From Rhodopseudomonas palustris (GTDB taxonomy: Bacteria > Pseudomonadota > Alphaproteobacteria > Rhizobiales > Xanthobacteraceae), in assembly GCA_016215605.1 (NCBI GenBank), contig JACRJB010000062.1:1-64000 (forward strand): a DNA stretch of 64,000 nt. Direction: 5' to 3'. Shown here one piece after another: positions 46,613 to 55,955 of this stretch (its first letter is position 1; the number at the start of each line of letters is the position of its first letter). Below the pieces are notes generated by a model that was given only the letters and a program-made list of their open reading frames with translations, ran no database searches and was not told where the DNA came from. The position numbers and the translations under genes are program-made.

Positions 46613-48247
46613 ATGCCGACGCTTGCGACCGCTTTGCTCGACGCTCTCAAGGATCATGGCGCAACGGAGATCTTCGGGATTCCCGGCGATTTCGTGCTGC
46701 CGTTCTTCAAGGTGATCGAGGAGAGCGGGAGCCTGCCTTATTTCACCCTGAGCCACGAGCCGGCGGTCGGCTTCGCGGCGGACGCGGCATCGCGCTATCA
46801 CGGCGGCATCGGCGTCGCGGTGGTGACCTACGGCGCCGGTGCGTTCAATCTGGTGAATTCGATCGCCGGCGCCTATGCCGAGCGCTCGCCGGTGGTGGTG
46901 ATCGCCGGTGCACCGGGCGCGCGCGAGCGCACCAGCGGCTATCTGCTGCATCACCAGGTCCGCACCGTCGACAGCCAGCTCGCGGTGTTCAAGGAAGTCA
47001 CCTGCGCGCAGGCGGTGCTCGACGATCCGGCGACCGCGTCGGCCGAGATCGCCCGGGTGCTGCGGACCGCGCTGGAACTGTCGCTGCCGGTCTACATCGA
47101 ATTCCCGCGCGATATGGTCGACGCCAAGGTCGAGCCGGTCAGGAAGCTGCCGCAGCGGGCGGCCGATCCCGGCGCGCTGGCCGAATGTTCCGAGGAAATT
47201 CTCGACCGGATCGCGCGGGCGACATCGCCGGTGGTGGTGGTCGACGTCGAGATTCGCCGCTACGGCGTCGAGAAGCAGGTCGGGGCGCTGGCGCGAAAAC
47301 TCGGGCTGCCGGTGGTGACGACGTTCATGGGCCGCGGCCTGCTCGAAGGCGACGACGACGTCGTCGCCGGCACCTATCTCGGCGCCGCAGGCGATCCCGG
47401 CCTGTCGGCGCTGGTGGAGGAGTCCGATCTGGTGCTGATGTTCGGGGTGATCCTGTCCGACACCAATTTCGCGCTGTCGACCAACATGACCGATCCGCGC
47501 CGCACCGTGCTCGCCACCGGGCGCGAAGTGCAGATCGGCCATCACGTCTATCGCGACCTGCCGCTGGCGGATCTGATCGCCGGGCTCGACGCCCACGCCA
47601 CCGCGCATCCGCCGCGGCCGCGCAATGCCGGGCAGGGCATGGTGTATCCGCGCAAGCTGGTCGCCGATGCCGGCGCGATCGCGCCGTCCGACATCGCCAC
47701 GGCGATCAACGATCTGTTCGACAAGCACGGCCGGATGCCGATGACCGCCGACATCGGCGATTGCCTGTTCACCGCGATGGAGATCGACAACACCCATCTC
47801 GCCGCGCCCGGCTACTACGCCGGCATGGGGTTCGGCGTGCCGGCCGGGGTCGGCGTCGCCGCCACCGGATTGCGGCCGCTGATCCTGGTCGGCGACGGCG
47901 CGTTCCAGATGACCGGCTGGGAGCTCGGCAATTGCAGGCGCTACGGGCTCGATCCGATCGTGGTGCTGTTCAACAATTGCAGCTGGGAGATGCTGCGGGT
48001 GTTCCAGCCGGAATCGAAGTTCAACGATCTCGACGACTGGCACTTCGCCGACATCGCCAAATCGATCGGCGGCTACGGTGAGCGCGTCACCACGCGCGCC
48101 GAACTCGCCGCCGCGCTCGATGCCGCGGTGGCGCGGCGCGGGCAGTTCTCGCTGATCGAAGTGATGCTGCCGCGCGGCGTCACCTCGCACACGCTGGCGC
48201 GCTTCGTCACCGGCTTCAAGGCGGTGCGCGAGCGGATGGCGAAGTAG
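46613..48247 (+). CDS. ipdC: Indolepyruvate/phenylpyruvate decarboxylase (thiamine diphosphate enzyme)
   Basis: The 544-residue protein resembles Azospirillum phenylpyruvate/indolepyruvate decarboxylase along its length. [17 protein letters not shown] and [16 protein letters not shown] hold the catalytic Glu, and [15 protein letters not shown] is shared. The ThDP motif runs from [17 protein letters not shown] (Gly427) to NNCSWE (Asn454-455). It would convert indole-3-pyruvate to indole-3-acetaldehyde (auxin route) or phenylpyruvate to phenylacetaldehyde (Ehrlich route). AGGAG before the ATG supports the start. The gene stands alone, divergent from pyrB. Confidence 0.88.
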   Translation: MPTLATALLDALKDHGATEIFGIPGDFVLPFFKVIEESGSLPYFTLSHEPAVGFAADAASRYHGGIGVAVVTYGAGAFNLVNSIAGAYAERSPVVVIAGAPGARERTSGYLLHHQVRTVDSQLAVFKEVTCAQAVLDDPATASAEIARVLRTALELSLPVYIEFPRDMVDAKVEPVRKLPQRAADPGALAECSEEILDRIARATSPVVVVDVEIRRYGVEKQVGALARKLGLPVVTTFMGRGLLEGDDDVVAGTYLGAAGDPGLSALVEESDLVLMFGVILSDTNFALSTNMTDPRRTVLATGREVQIGHHVYRDLPLADLIAGLDAHATAHPPRPRNAGQGMVYPRKLVADAGAIAPSDIATAINDLFDKHGRMPMTADIGDCLFTAMEIDNTHLAAPGYYAGMGFGVPAGVGVAATGLRPLILVGDGAFQMTGWELGNCRRYGLDPIVVLFNNCSWEMLRVFQPESKFNDLDDWHFADIAKSIGGYGERVTTRAELAAALDAAVARRGQFSLIEVMLPRGVTSHTLARFVTGFKAVRERMAK

Positions 48248-48272
48248 CTGGCCGATCTGGCTGTCGTCTCGC

Positions 48273-48291
48273 GCGTCCTGAGACAGGACGC
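48273..48291. terminator. Hairpin between convergent ipdC and EF-hand genes
   Basis: GCGTCCTG-AGA-CAGGACGC is a perfect 8-bp stem placed between the two convergent stops. It lacks a T-run but could work in both directions. Confidence 0.5.
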
Positions 48292-48300
48292 GGAAACGGC

Positions 48301-50004
48301 TCAGGGCTTGCCGATCGGTTGGCCGGTCTCTTCGGAAATCACCCTGGAGTGGGCTGGATCGCCGTCGGGCTGAGGTACACCTTTCAGCAGCAGAAATCTC
48401 ACCGAATGCGCGCCTGCGAGCCCTGCCGGATAGCGGATCTTGCGCTGGATGAGGAATTCGCCGCTTTGGTTCCGGGTCAGCGCGCCGCTGCGCATCAGCT
48501 GCAGCAGGCCGGCCTGCTGCGGGAGCACGTCGTAGGGCATTGCGGGCAACAGGCTGACCACTTTGGAGGCGTCGACCTCCATCACGCCGCCTGGACTGAA
48601 CCGCCGCAGTTCGGCTTCGACGCTGCGCATCGACGGCGTCTGCACCACGATGTTCGATGCATCGCCTTCGATGGTGATCGAGCCGCCGGATTTCTGGATC
48701 ACCATCACTTGCGGTTTGCGCGGGTCGGTCTGGCGCTGCACGGCGCCGGACGGCACCGAAAAGCCGCCGACCTCATAGCGCGCAACGACGAGATCGGGCG
48801 CCCGTCCGGCGTCCTCCGCCACCCGGCCGGAGGCCTTTGCGGTTTCGCCGGATTGCAGCTCGGTGAAATAGGGCAGGCAATTGCTCCCAGCCAGTTGCGT
48901 CAGGCGCTCGGCGGGCAGGCCGGTGGCGCCGGTGGCCTGCAGGCTCGCCAGCACCACGCGCTCGATCCGGTCGACCGCGCCGCTGAAATGCCAGATCGCC
49001 GCGGCATAGCTGGTGATCACCAGATACAGCGGTTCGGCGCCGGGCTCGACCGTGATGGTGCCGGCGTGCGTCACCTTGTCCATCGATCCCAGCGCGACGC
49101 TGGACAGCGCTTCGGTCTCGTAGAGGCCGAGCATCACGATCTTCGCCGCATTCGAGGCTTTCGGCATTGCGCATTTGGCGTGGGCTTCGTCCTCCTTGCG
49201 CTTGCGCTCGGCGGCCTCCGCCTCGGCGCGTTGCGCGCGCTCGGCATTGAAACGCTGGCGCTCGGCCTGCCGTCGTTCGGCGGCCGCGGCGGCCTCGCGG
49301 CGCAGTGCGGCGTTGGGTTCATCAAGGCGCGCCCGATAGGCGGCAAGCTCCTCCGCGCTGACGGTGCCGTTGCCGTCGGCATCCACGGTGCGGAACAGCA
49401 CGTCATACGCTGCTTCGAGTTCGGGCAGTGTCAGCGCGCCGTCGCCATCGACGTCGAACGCCAGCAGCGTCTGCAACTCGGTCGGTGGCGCGCGATATCC
49501 CGGCACCCTGAAGGTCGGCGCCGATTGAAACGCGGCGGCAGCTTCCGCAAGGGTGACCCGGCCGTCGCCGTCGGCATCAGGCTTCATCATGTCAGCGACG
49601 ACCCTGTCGATCCTCTCGGCGTAGGCAGCCTCCGTGACGCCCAGCTGGCTGGCGCGCTGCTCATAGCGCATCAAGGCGCGTAGTTCGTCGGCTGTCACCG
49701 CGCCGTCATTGTTCAGGTCGGCTCGGATCAATTGGGATATCGCGCTGGCGCGATATTGCGCGGCCATCATGGTGGCCCGGATCTCGTCATCGGCGCCGGT
49801 GAGCCGGCCGTCGCTGTTGACGTCGAGCTGGCCGAAGCTGGCGCGAGCCAACTGCAGATAGCGCTCGAGCGTCGTGCCGGCGGTCAGGCGTGCGAGCAAA
49901 TAGGTCGTCGATGGTGGCGGTGTGACCGGCGCCTGTGCCGAAGCCGGAACCGCCCAGGTCAACGCCAGTAGCGACAACGTCGCAAGTCGAGATAGATTGC
50001 GCAT
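48301..50004 (-). CDS. Secreted protein with five EF-hand calcium-binding motifs
   Basis: The 567-residue protein has a signal peptide (1-24, ends ASAQA) and five canonical EF-hand loops: 61-72 (DVNSDGRL), 96-107 (DLNNDGAV), 143-154 (DADGDGRV), 184-195 (DVDGDGAL) and 208-219 (DADGNGTV). A charged Ala/Glu/Arg helix follows (about 230-275), then a C-terminal half of about 290 residues with no family I recognise and a few Cys. The spacing of loops suggests two EF pairs plus one. GAGGGGG before the ATG at 50004 fixes the start; the frame stays open further upstream. A periplasmic calcium-responsive role is inference. Confidence 0.82.
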   Translation of the reverse strand: MRNLSRLATLSLLALTWAVPASAQAPVTPPPSTTYLLARLTAGTTLERYLQLARASFGQLDVNSDGRLTGADDEIRATMMAAQYRASAISQLIRADLNNDGAVTADELRALMRYEQRASQLGVTEAAYAERIDRVVADMMKPDADGDGRVTLAEAAAAFQSAPTFRVPGYRAPPTELQTLLAFDVDGDGALTLPELEAAYDVLFRTVDADGNGTVSAEELAAYRARLDEPNAALRREAAAAAERRQAERQRFNAERAQRAEAEAAERKRKEDEAHAKCAMPKASNAAKIVMLGLYETEALSSVALGSMDKVTHAGTITVEPGAEPLYLVITSYAAAIWHFSGAVDRIERVVLASLQATGATGLPAERLTQLAGSNCLPYFTELQSGETAKASGRVAEDAGRAPDLVVARYEVGGFSVPSGAVQRQTDPRKPQVMVIQKSGGSITIEGDASNIVVQTPSMRSVEAELRRFSPGGVMEVDASKVVSLLPAMPYDVLPQQAGLLQLMRSGALTRNQSGEFLIQRKIRYPAGLAGAHSVRFLLLKGVPQPDGDPAHSRVISEETGQPIGKP

Positions 50005-50171
50005 GTCGTATCCCCCTCGAGCCGCCAAGATCGCCGGCGAGTGTTTCGGAATGATCATCGCCGATGAAACTCGGCAGAATCGGTTAACGAAGGCGGTCAC
50101 GGGATCACGACATCTCCGCCGATATGGCGGATATCGCGGCGGCGATGTCGGGTGATTGGTATCGGAGCAAG

Positions 50172-50942
50172 ATGCAGCGGATGCACATACCGACAATGAC
50201 GACCATCGTGGTCGCGCTCGTCGTTCTCGCGGCCGGTTCGGCGCAGGCGCAGCCGCTGCCCGACGATTTCGTCTATCTGCGCGATCTCGATGCCAGCATC
50301 CAGCAGGACATCCGCTATGCCGGCGTGAACAACTTTGTCGGCCGCAGGCTGGCCGGCTACGACGCGAACGAATGCATCGTCAAGCGCTCGGTCGGGCTCG
50401 CGTTGCAGAAGGTGCAGCGTGAGCTGGCGCCGCAGAACGTCTCGCTGAAGATGCTCGACTGCTACCGGCCGGCGCGGGCGTCGCGCGACATGGTGGCGTG
50501 GGCGCAGGACGGCCATGAGACGCCGGCGCAGAAGCGCTACAATCCGGGCTTCAGCAAAGCCGATCTGTTCCGGCTCGGCTACATCGCCGCCGTGTCCGGC
50601 CATTCGACCGGCGCGGCGGTCGATCTCACGCTGGTCGATCTGCGCGCGCCGAAGGGGCCGGTGTTCGATCCGAATCGGGCCTATGCGGATTGCACCGCGC
50701 CGGAACGGCAGCGCGCGCCGGAGGACAGCGTCGACATGGGCACCGGCTACGACTGCTCCGACGCCAGGGCGCATACCGCTGCGAAACAGATTACCGCGGA
50801 GCAGCGCCGCTGGCGCCGACTGCTGGGATCGGCCATGGCGCGCCAGGGCTTCGTCAATTTCAGCAAGGAATGGTGGCACTTCTCGCTGCCGGGCGTCGGC
50901 AAGCAGCCGTACGATTTTCCGATCGCGCGCCGCGTGCGATAA
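50172..50942 (+). CDS. D-alanyl-D-alanine dipeptidase, VanX/DdpX-like (peptidase M15D)
   Basis: It should hydrolyse D-Ala-D-Ala, zinc-dependent. The 256-residue protein has an N-terminal hydrophobic segment ending AGSAQAQ, so it is exported. The M15 motifs are SGHSTGAAVD (His144 and Asp151, zinc ligands), EWWHF (Glu233 catalytic, His236 ligand) and the substrate-binding Arg in CYRPARAS. Periplasmic forms are thought to recycle or scavenge cell-wall dipeptide rather than give vancomycin resistance. GGAG before the ATG at 50172 supports the start; other in-frame ATGs lie at 50181 and 50196. It is divergent from the EF-hand gene. Confidence 0.9.
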   Translation: MQRMHIPTMTTIVVALVVLAAGSAQAQPLPDDFVYLRDLDASIQQDIRYAGVNNFVGRRLAGYDANECIVKRSVGLALQKVQRELAPQNVSLKMLDCYRPARASRDMVAWAQDGHETPAQKRYNPGFSKADLFRLGYIAAVSGHSTGAAVDLTLVDLRAPKGPVFDPNRAYADCTAPERQRAPEDSVDMGTGYDCSDARAHTAAKQITAEQRRWRRLLGSAMARQGFVNFSKEWWHFSLPGVGKQPYDFPIARRVR

Positions 50943-51059
50943 GCCGGCGCGAGCGCGGAGTCGTATTTCGACGAGGTGCCGCAGCCCGCGAACCGGCGTG
51001 ATCTTGCACGCAATTCTGCGTAACATGCCGCCGAATCTTGTCCCCAGCCTGGAACAGCC

Positions 51060-52709
51060 ATGACCGAGAGCGCCTTTGCGACCCACGAAGTCTTCAATCA
51101 GTCGCCGGTGTTCGAGGAGGTCGATCTGTTCGGCGCCGACCGGCCGCTGGTCGAGGCGGTGACGTTCAACAATGCCGGCCATGCCCATGTCGAGCTCGAA
51201 GCCTTCGGCCGAACTTGGGGATCGGCCCATATGGCCGAGCGCGGCCGGCTCGCCAACGAGCATACGCCGCGACTGAAGACCTTCGACGCCAAGGGCCTGC
51301 GCCGCGATCAGGTCGAGTTTCATCCCGCCTATCACGAGCTGATGTCGGAGAGCTTCCATGCCGGCATCCACAACTCGACCTGGGACGGCCACGGACATTC
51401 GGCCGGCGGTTCGTCCGAAGTGGTGCGCGCCGCCAAGTTCTACATGGCCGCGCAGGTCGAGACCGGGCACCTCTGCCCGGTGACGATGACGCGCGCCTCG
51501 GTGGCGGCGCTCGCGGCGCAGCCGGATCTGTTGGCGCAGGTGATGCCGGTGCTCGGCAGCAAGCGCTACGACGCCGACTTCGCGCCGTGGCAGAACAAGC
51601 GCGGCATGAGCATCGGCATGGGGATGACCGAGAAGCAGGGCGGCACCGACGTCCGCTCCAACGCGACGCGCGCGATCCGCGACGGCGACGCCTATCGGAT
51701 CATCGGCCACAAATGGTTCATGTCGGCGCCGATGTGCGATGCGTTCCTGGTGCTGGCGCAGGCCGACGAGGGGCTGAGCTGTTTCTTCATGCCGCGCTTC
51801 AAGCCCGACGGCTCGGTCAACGATATTCAGTTCCAGCGTCTCAAGGACAAGCTCGGCAATCGCTCCAATGCCTCGTCCGAAGTCGAGTTCACCGGCGCCT
51901 ATGCGCTGCCGGTCGGCGAGCCGGGGCGGGGCATCCGCACCATCATCCAGATGGTGCAACTGACGCGGCAGGATTGCGCGATCGCGTCCGCCGGATTGAT
52001 GCGCTCCGGGCTCGCGCACGCGCTGCATCACGCCCGGCATCGCAGCGTGTTCCAGAAGCATCTGATCGATCACTCGCTGATGCAGTCGGTGCTCGCCGAC
52101 ATGGCGCTGCAGGTCGAGGCCTCGGTGGCGCTGGTGATGCGGCTGTGCCGCGCCTTCGACCAGGCGCCGCACGATCACCTCGAGGCCGCCTACATGCGGC
52201 TGATGACACCGGCGGTGAAATACTGGGTGTGCAAATCGGCGCCGCCGTTCGTCTACGAGGCGATGGAGTGCCTCGGCGGCAACGGCTATGTCGAGGACGG
52301 CATTCTGGCGCGACACTATCGCGAGGCGCCGGTCAATGCGATCTGGGAAGGCTCGGGCAACGTGATGTGCCTCGACGTGCTGCGCGCGATGTCACGCGAG
52401 AGTGACGCCGGCACCGAGGTTCTGCAGAGCCTGATCCAGGACACCGCCGGACTGACCGGCGGCCCCGCCGCCGCCAGTCTCGTCGCCCGCGCGTTCCTGC
52501 AGGCCGACAACGAACGCACCGCGCGGCTCGCGGTCGAGACGCTGGCGAAACTCGCCGCCGCCGCGGCGCTGAACGAAATCCATCCGCCGCACGCCGAGCT
52601 GTTCGCGCGGACGCGGCTCACGCCGGAGCCGGCGACGATGTACGGCGCCGCCGACCTGTCGGCCGAACAGTCCCGCAGCCTGCTCGACCGCGCGCTGCCG
52701 GAGATGTGA
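51060..52709 (+). CDS. aidB: AidB-like acyl-CoA dehydrogenase family flavoprotein
   Basis: The 549-residue protein has the AidB length and signatures: GMGMTEKQGGTDVRSN in the FAD/substrate region and EAMECLGGNGYVEDG with the acidic residue of the active site. EAPVNAIWEGSGNVMCLDVLRAM near the C-terminal third is nearly diagnostic for AidB over ordinary acyl-CoA dehydrogenases. In E. coli AidB is induced by alkylation stress and binds DNA; whether this copy does so is unknown, and no Ada gene is nearby. Confidence 0.88.
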   Translation: MTESAFATHEVFNQSPVFEEVDLFGADRPLVEAVTFNNAGHAHVELEAFGRTWGSAHMAERGRLANEHTPRLKTFDAKGLRRDQVEFHPAYHELMSESFHAGIHNSTWDGHGHSAGGSSEVVRAAKFYMAAQVETGHLCPVTMTRASVAALAAQPDLLAQVMPVLGSKRYDADFAPWQNKRGMSIGMGMTEKQGGTDVRSNATRAIRDGDAYRIIGHKWFMSAPMCDAFLVLAQADEGLSCFFMPRFKPDGSVNDIQFQRLKDKLGNRSNASSEVEFTGAYALPVGEPGRGIRTIIQMVQLTRQDCAIASAGLMRSGLAHALHHARHRSVFQKHLIDHSLMQSVLADMALQVEASVALVMRLCRAFDQAPHDHLEAAYMRLMTPAVKYWVCKSAPPFVYEAMECLGGNGYVEDGILARHYREAPVNAIWEGSGNVMCLDVLRAMSRESDAGTEVLQSLIQDTAGLTGGPAAASLVARAFLQADNERTARLAVETLAKLAAAAALNEIHPPHAELFARTRLTPEPATMYGAADLSAEQSRSLLDRALPEM

Positions 52710-52735
52710 GGAGCAGACAGGTTCGCTTGCACTAC

Positions 52736-53734
52736 TCAAGAATGCGCGCTCGCATCGAACGCGCTGCGGATCTCGTCGGACGTCGCTTCGGCGCCGAGCA
52801 GGAGCGCGAGCAGGATGCGCGCCTTCGCACTGCCCAAGGAGCCTCCGGAAATCAGTCCACGCTCCAACAGGTCCATTTCCGAACCGGCAAAGCTGTAAGT
52901 TTGCGTCAGCGTCGGCCCCAATTGGACGCGTGACGTCAAGACGACCGGGATGGAGCTGGCGAGGTCGCCGAGCAACGGCGCGAGGTTCGCCGGAACGTGA
53001 CCTGCACCCAGCCCTTCGACGACGGCCCCTTTGTAACCGGCTTCACGGTGGGCGCCGATCATCCGCCCATCGTCGCCCAAAGCGATTGATAGTAAGGCGA
53101 CCGGAGCAAACCGGCCCTTGGATTCCCGGCGGGGGCCGGGTGCCGTGCTCGCCGGGAACGCAAACCGCGCCTGTCCCTCGACAACGAATCCGACTGGGCC
53201 ATGCGACGAGCGGAAGGACGAGGGCAGGGTGGTGTGGCCCTTCCTGACGAAGCGTGCTGCATGGATTTCATCGTTGAGCACGACAAGTGCACCGCGGCTC
53301 CGCGACGCAGCGTCTGCAGCGACGATCACCGAGCTCAGCAGATTGGCCGGGCCGTCGCAGCCCGCGGCTTGGGGAGGGCGCATCGCCCCGGTCACGACGA
53401 CAGGCTTGCCACTTTGCACCAAGATATCCAGCGCAAACGCCGTCTCCTCGATCGTGTCGGTGCCTTGAACGACGACTGCGCCATTCAAGTCTGTGTCGGC
53501 CAGACGTTCGACCAGCAGAGCAGCCAACATACCGAGGTCGTCGAAAGAGAGCGATGCGCCCGGCTTCCGCATGAGGGTCAGCGACTCGACGTCTGCGACG
53601 GCCGAGAGATGCGGAAGGTCTTGCAGGAGGTCAGCTGCGCCCAAAGTTGGCGAGACGCCGCCTCGTGCCGCGCCGGTCATGGTGATCGTGCCGCCGAGCG
53701 ATACGACCAGGACACGCGAGCGGAGCTTGCTCAA
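52736..53734 (-). CDS. Asparaginase/glutaminase-family amidohydrolase
   Basis: The 332-residue protein has the two asparaginase signatures: VLVVSLGGTITMT (nucleophile Thr in GGTIT) and VVVQGTDTIEETAF. The gene context argues for a pathway-specific amide rather than bulk asparagine. The TTG at 53734 overlaps the deacetylase stop (TTGA) and yields the usual family N-terminus; a GTG at 53782 would add 16 residues. It is the last gene of the four-gene operon. Codon use is less GC-biased than in aidB next door. Confidence 0.85.
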   Translation of the reverse strand: MSKLRSRVLVVSLGGTITMTGAARGGVSPTLGAADLLQDLPHLSAVADVESLTLMRKPGASLSFDDLGMLAALLVERLADTDLNGAVVVQGTDTIEETAFALDILVQSGKPVVVTGAMRPPQAAGCDGPANLLSSVIVAADAASRSRGALVVLNDEIHAARFVRKGHTTLPSSFRSSHGPVGFVVEGQARFAFPASTAPGPRRESKGRFAPVALLSIALGDDGRMIGAHREAGYKGAVVEGLGAGHVPANLAPLLGDLASSIPVVLTSRVQLGPTLTQTYSFAGSEMDLLERGLISGGSLGSAKARILLALLLGAEATSDEIRSAFDASAHS

Positions 53735-54621
53735 GCCGCAACCTGACTTTTGTGCCAATCCAGGATTTCGGCTCCGGTCCACATCACGACGCCGTCATGT
53801 CCTAGGATGTGATCGTACAGCATCTCCAGGTACTTGATCCTGTGCGGGACTCCCGTCAGGTAGGGGTGGATTGAGATCGCCATCACGCGCGGGATGTCGG
53901 CGCCCTCCAAATACAGCCGGTCGAACTGATCTTTGCCGCGGAGATAGATCTCGTCGGAGCGGTGCTGTTGAACGGCGCTAATGACGACGTCGTTGATCTC
54001 CACTGTGTACGGCACCGACACAATGCCGCCGAACCGTGTGTTGAGCGACACCGGCTGATCGTCCAACACCCAGTCGGCAACGTACTCGATGCCCGCCTCG
54101 GCGAGCAGATCGAGCGTGTCGTCGGTTTCAGTCAGGCCGGGACTTTCCCAGCCACGAGGGGCATAGCCGCAAAAATCTTTGATTGCCTTGATCGTGTCGT
54201 GAACGGCGCTGCGCTGATCCTCGAGCGTGTGCATCGGGCGCTGAACATAGCCGTGTCCGATGAACTCCCACCCGGCATTCAGGGCGGCCCGGCAAATTTC
54301 CGAATAGAGCGAACAGACCGAGCCGTTGACGGCAAACGACGCACGCAACCCGCGCGAGGACAAAACCTCGAGGAAGCGCCAGAAGCCGACCCGCATTCCG
54401 TATTCATGCCAAGCCCAATTCGGAAGATCGGGCAGCAGCGATCGCCCCATCGGCGGAGGCAGTACGGCCCGCGGCATCGGTGCGGACGGCTCCCAATTTT
54501 CGGCGTTGACGATCGTCCAGACAGCGACGCGGGCGTTGCCTGGCAGCGTCGTTTTCGGTCGTCCGTTGATCGAAGCGTAGGGCAGGCGCGCACGCAGATT
54601 GCTTCCCGGATCCCCTGTCAC
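53731..54621 (-). CDS. NodB-homology polysaccharide deacetylase-fold protein, PuuE-like
   Basis: The 296-residue protein has the CE4/NodB fold of the PuuE (allantoinase-like) group: RVAVWTIVNAENWEP near the N-terminus, LPNWAWHEYGMRVGFWRFLE, WEFIGHGYVQRPM with a metal His, GWESPGLTETDDTLDLL and VMAISIHPYLTGVPHRI. This group includes enzymes acting on cyclic ureides and imides, not only sugars. The GTG at 54621 overlaps the MFS stop as GTGA and sets the start. The substrate is unknown. Confidence 0.82.
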   Translation of the reverse strand: MTGDPGSNLRARLPYASINGRPKTTLPGNARVAVWTIVNAENWEPSAPMPRAVLPPPMGRSLLPDLPNWAWHEYGMRVGFWRFLEVLSSRGLRASFAVNGSVCSLYSEICRAALNAGWEFIGHGYVQRPMHTLEDQRSAVHDTIKAIKDFCGYAPRGWESPGLTETDDTLDLLAEAGIEYVADWVLDDQPVSLNTRFGGIVSVPYTVEINDVVISAVQQHRSDEIYLRGKDQFDRLYLEGADIPRVMAISIHPYLTGVPHRIKYLEMLYDHILGHDGVVMWTGAEILDWHKSQVAA

Positions 54622-55922
54622 TTCAAGCCCTCCATTTTCTCGGAGATGCCGGAAGGCGTCCGGGGCCGATCGTTTGCGACGGCTGGACGCGGTCTCAGTT
54701 GTTTGGTGTCGAAGAACAGCATCGAGACGATGGCGAACAGCGGGACGGCGCAAAGCTGAAGACTGGCCGCATCTCCCCAGCCGAATTTCGCCTGAAGGCT
54801 CGCGAACAGATAGCCGGCCAGACTCGCCGGCAGGTAGAGGCAGGTCACCATGATGCCCGAGGCTCTGCCGATGAACTCGGGACGTACGCACCGCTGGATC
54901 AACGAGTACGTGTTGACGAACAGAACGCCGCTGCCGACCGCACCAAAGCCGAAGGCCAGGACATTTTGAGCGGCAGGCGAATGCGCGACGTTGAACATGA
55001 GATAGGAATTGACCAACATCACGGCCATTGCGGTGATCCCGATCCATCGTTGATCGGCACGATCGGCAACCCATCCGGCCGGAATTCCGAACAACGCGCC
55101 AAGGCCGAACAGGCTGGCCGCAAATCCAGCCTGAGTTACGGAAAAGCCGAGTTCGGTGCGGAGAAACGTCGGGTAAAGTCCGATGAACCCGTATCCCGCC
55201 ACACCCAGCGTCATCGCGCTGATGCCGCAGATCACAACATTGCGGTTCAACAGGCCGGCGCCGACGGGAGACGCGTCCGCGCTACCTTGGGCGGCAACCT
55301 GATGGCCGATTTCGGTGAAACGAGGCGACACGAACCAATAGGCCAGAACCATGACGACAAAGCCCAAGCATCCGTAGACGATCAGAGGGGCCCGCCAGTC
55401 GCCGGTCCAGAGCAGGATGTACGCTGCGAGCGTCGGTCCGATGAAAGATCCCATACCGTAGGCGAAATTCATCGCGCCGACGGCCATCGCGCGCTGAGCG
55501 GCGAAATACGCACCGACCGCCGTAAACAGCGCGGCATTCTGCATCCCTTCACCGATCCCCGACAGCGCGCGATATGCGGCCATATCCCAGAAACCGAGCG
55601 AGAGCGCGGAGAGGATCGTGAGAAGGGAGTAGATCGCGATGCCGATGAGCATCACGTTGAGGCGCGAGACCCGATCGAGCAGATATCCGGTCGGCAGTCC
55701 CGAGAGACCGATACCGAGTGTGAAAATGGTCGCCAGGAAGCCCCCCTGGCCAAGCGAAAAGCCGTATTCCTTGTTCACGTTTGGCAACAGCACGGAAAAG
55801 ACGATCCGGTCCATCGCATTGACTGCGTATGTCACGCCCAAGACGATCAGCATGGCAATCGCTGCCTGCCGAGTCAGTTGGCCATCTACGAGATTTGCGG
55901 GTTTCATGTTAAGAACATCCAT
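54618..55922 (-). CDS. MFS transporter of the catabolic operon
   Basis: The 434-residue protein has 12 predicted membrane segments (AVNAMDRIVFSVLLPNVNKEYG, GYLLDRVSRLNVMLIG, GEGMQNAALFTAVGAYF). It resembles organic-acid MFS permeases. It lies 33 bases after the hydrolase gene and overlaps the deacetylase gene, so it most likely imports the substrate of this operon. The ATG at 55922 or 55907 could be the start. Confidence 0.87.
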   Translation of the reverse strand: MDVLNMKPANLVDGQLTRQAAIAMLIVLGVTYAVNAMDRIVFSVLLPNVNKEYGFSLGQGGFLATIFTLGIGLSGLPTGYLLDRVSRLNVMLIGIAIYSLLTILSALSLGFWDMAAYRALSGIGEGMQNAALFTAVGAYFAAQRAMAVGAMNFAYGMGSFIGPTLAAYILLWTGDWRAPLIVYGCLGFVVMVLAYWFVSPRFTEIGHQVAAQGSADASPVGAGLLNRNVVICGISAMTLGVAGYGFIGLYPTFLRTELGFSVTQAGFAASLFGLGALFGIPAGWVADRADQRWIGITAMAVMLVNSYLMFNVAHSPAAQNVLAFGFGAVGSGVLFVNTYSLIQRCVRPEFIGRASGIMVTCLYLPASLAGYLFASLQAKFGWGDAASLQLCAVPLFAIVSMLFFDTKQLRPRPAVANDRPRTPSGISEKMEGLK

Positions 55923-55955
55923 CGATGGACGATACGGTGATCGGGAACGAAGCGA

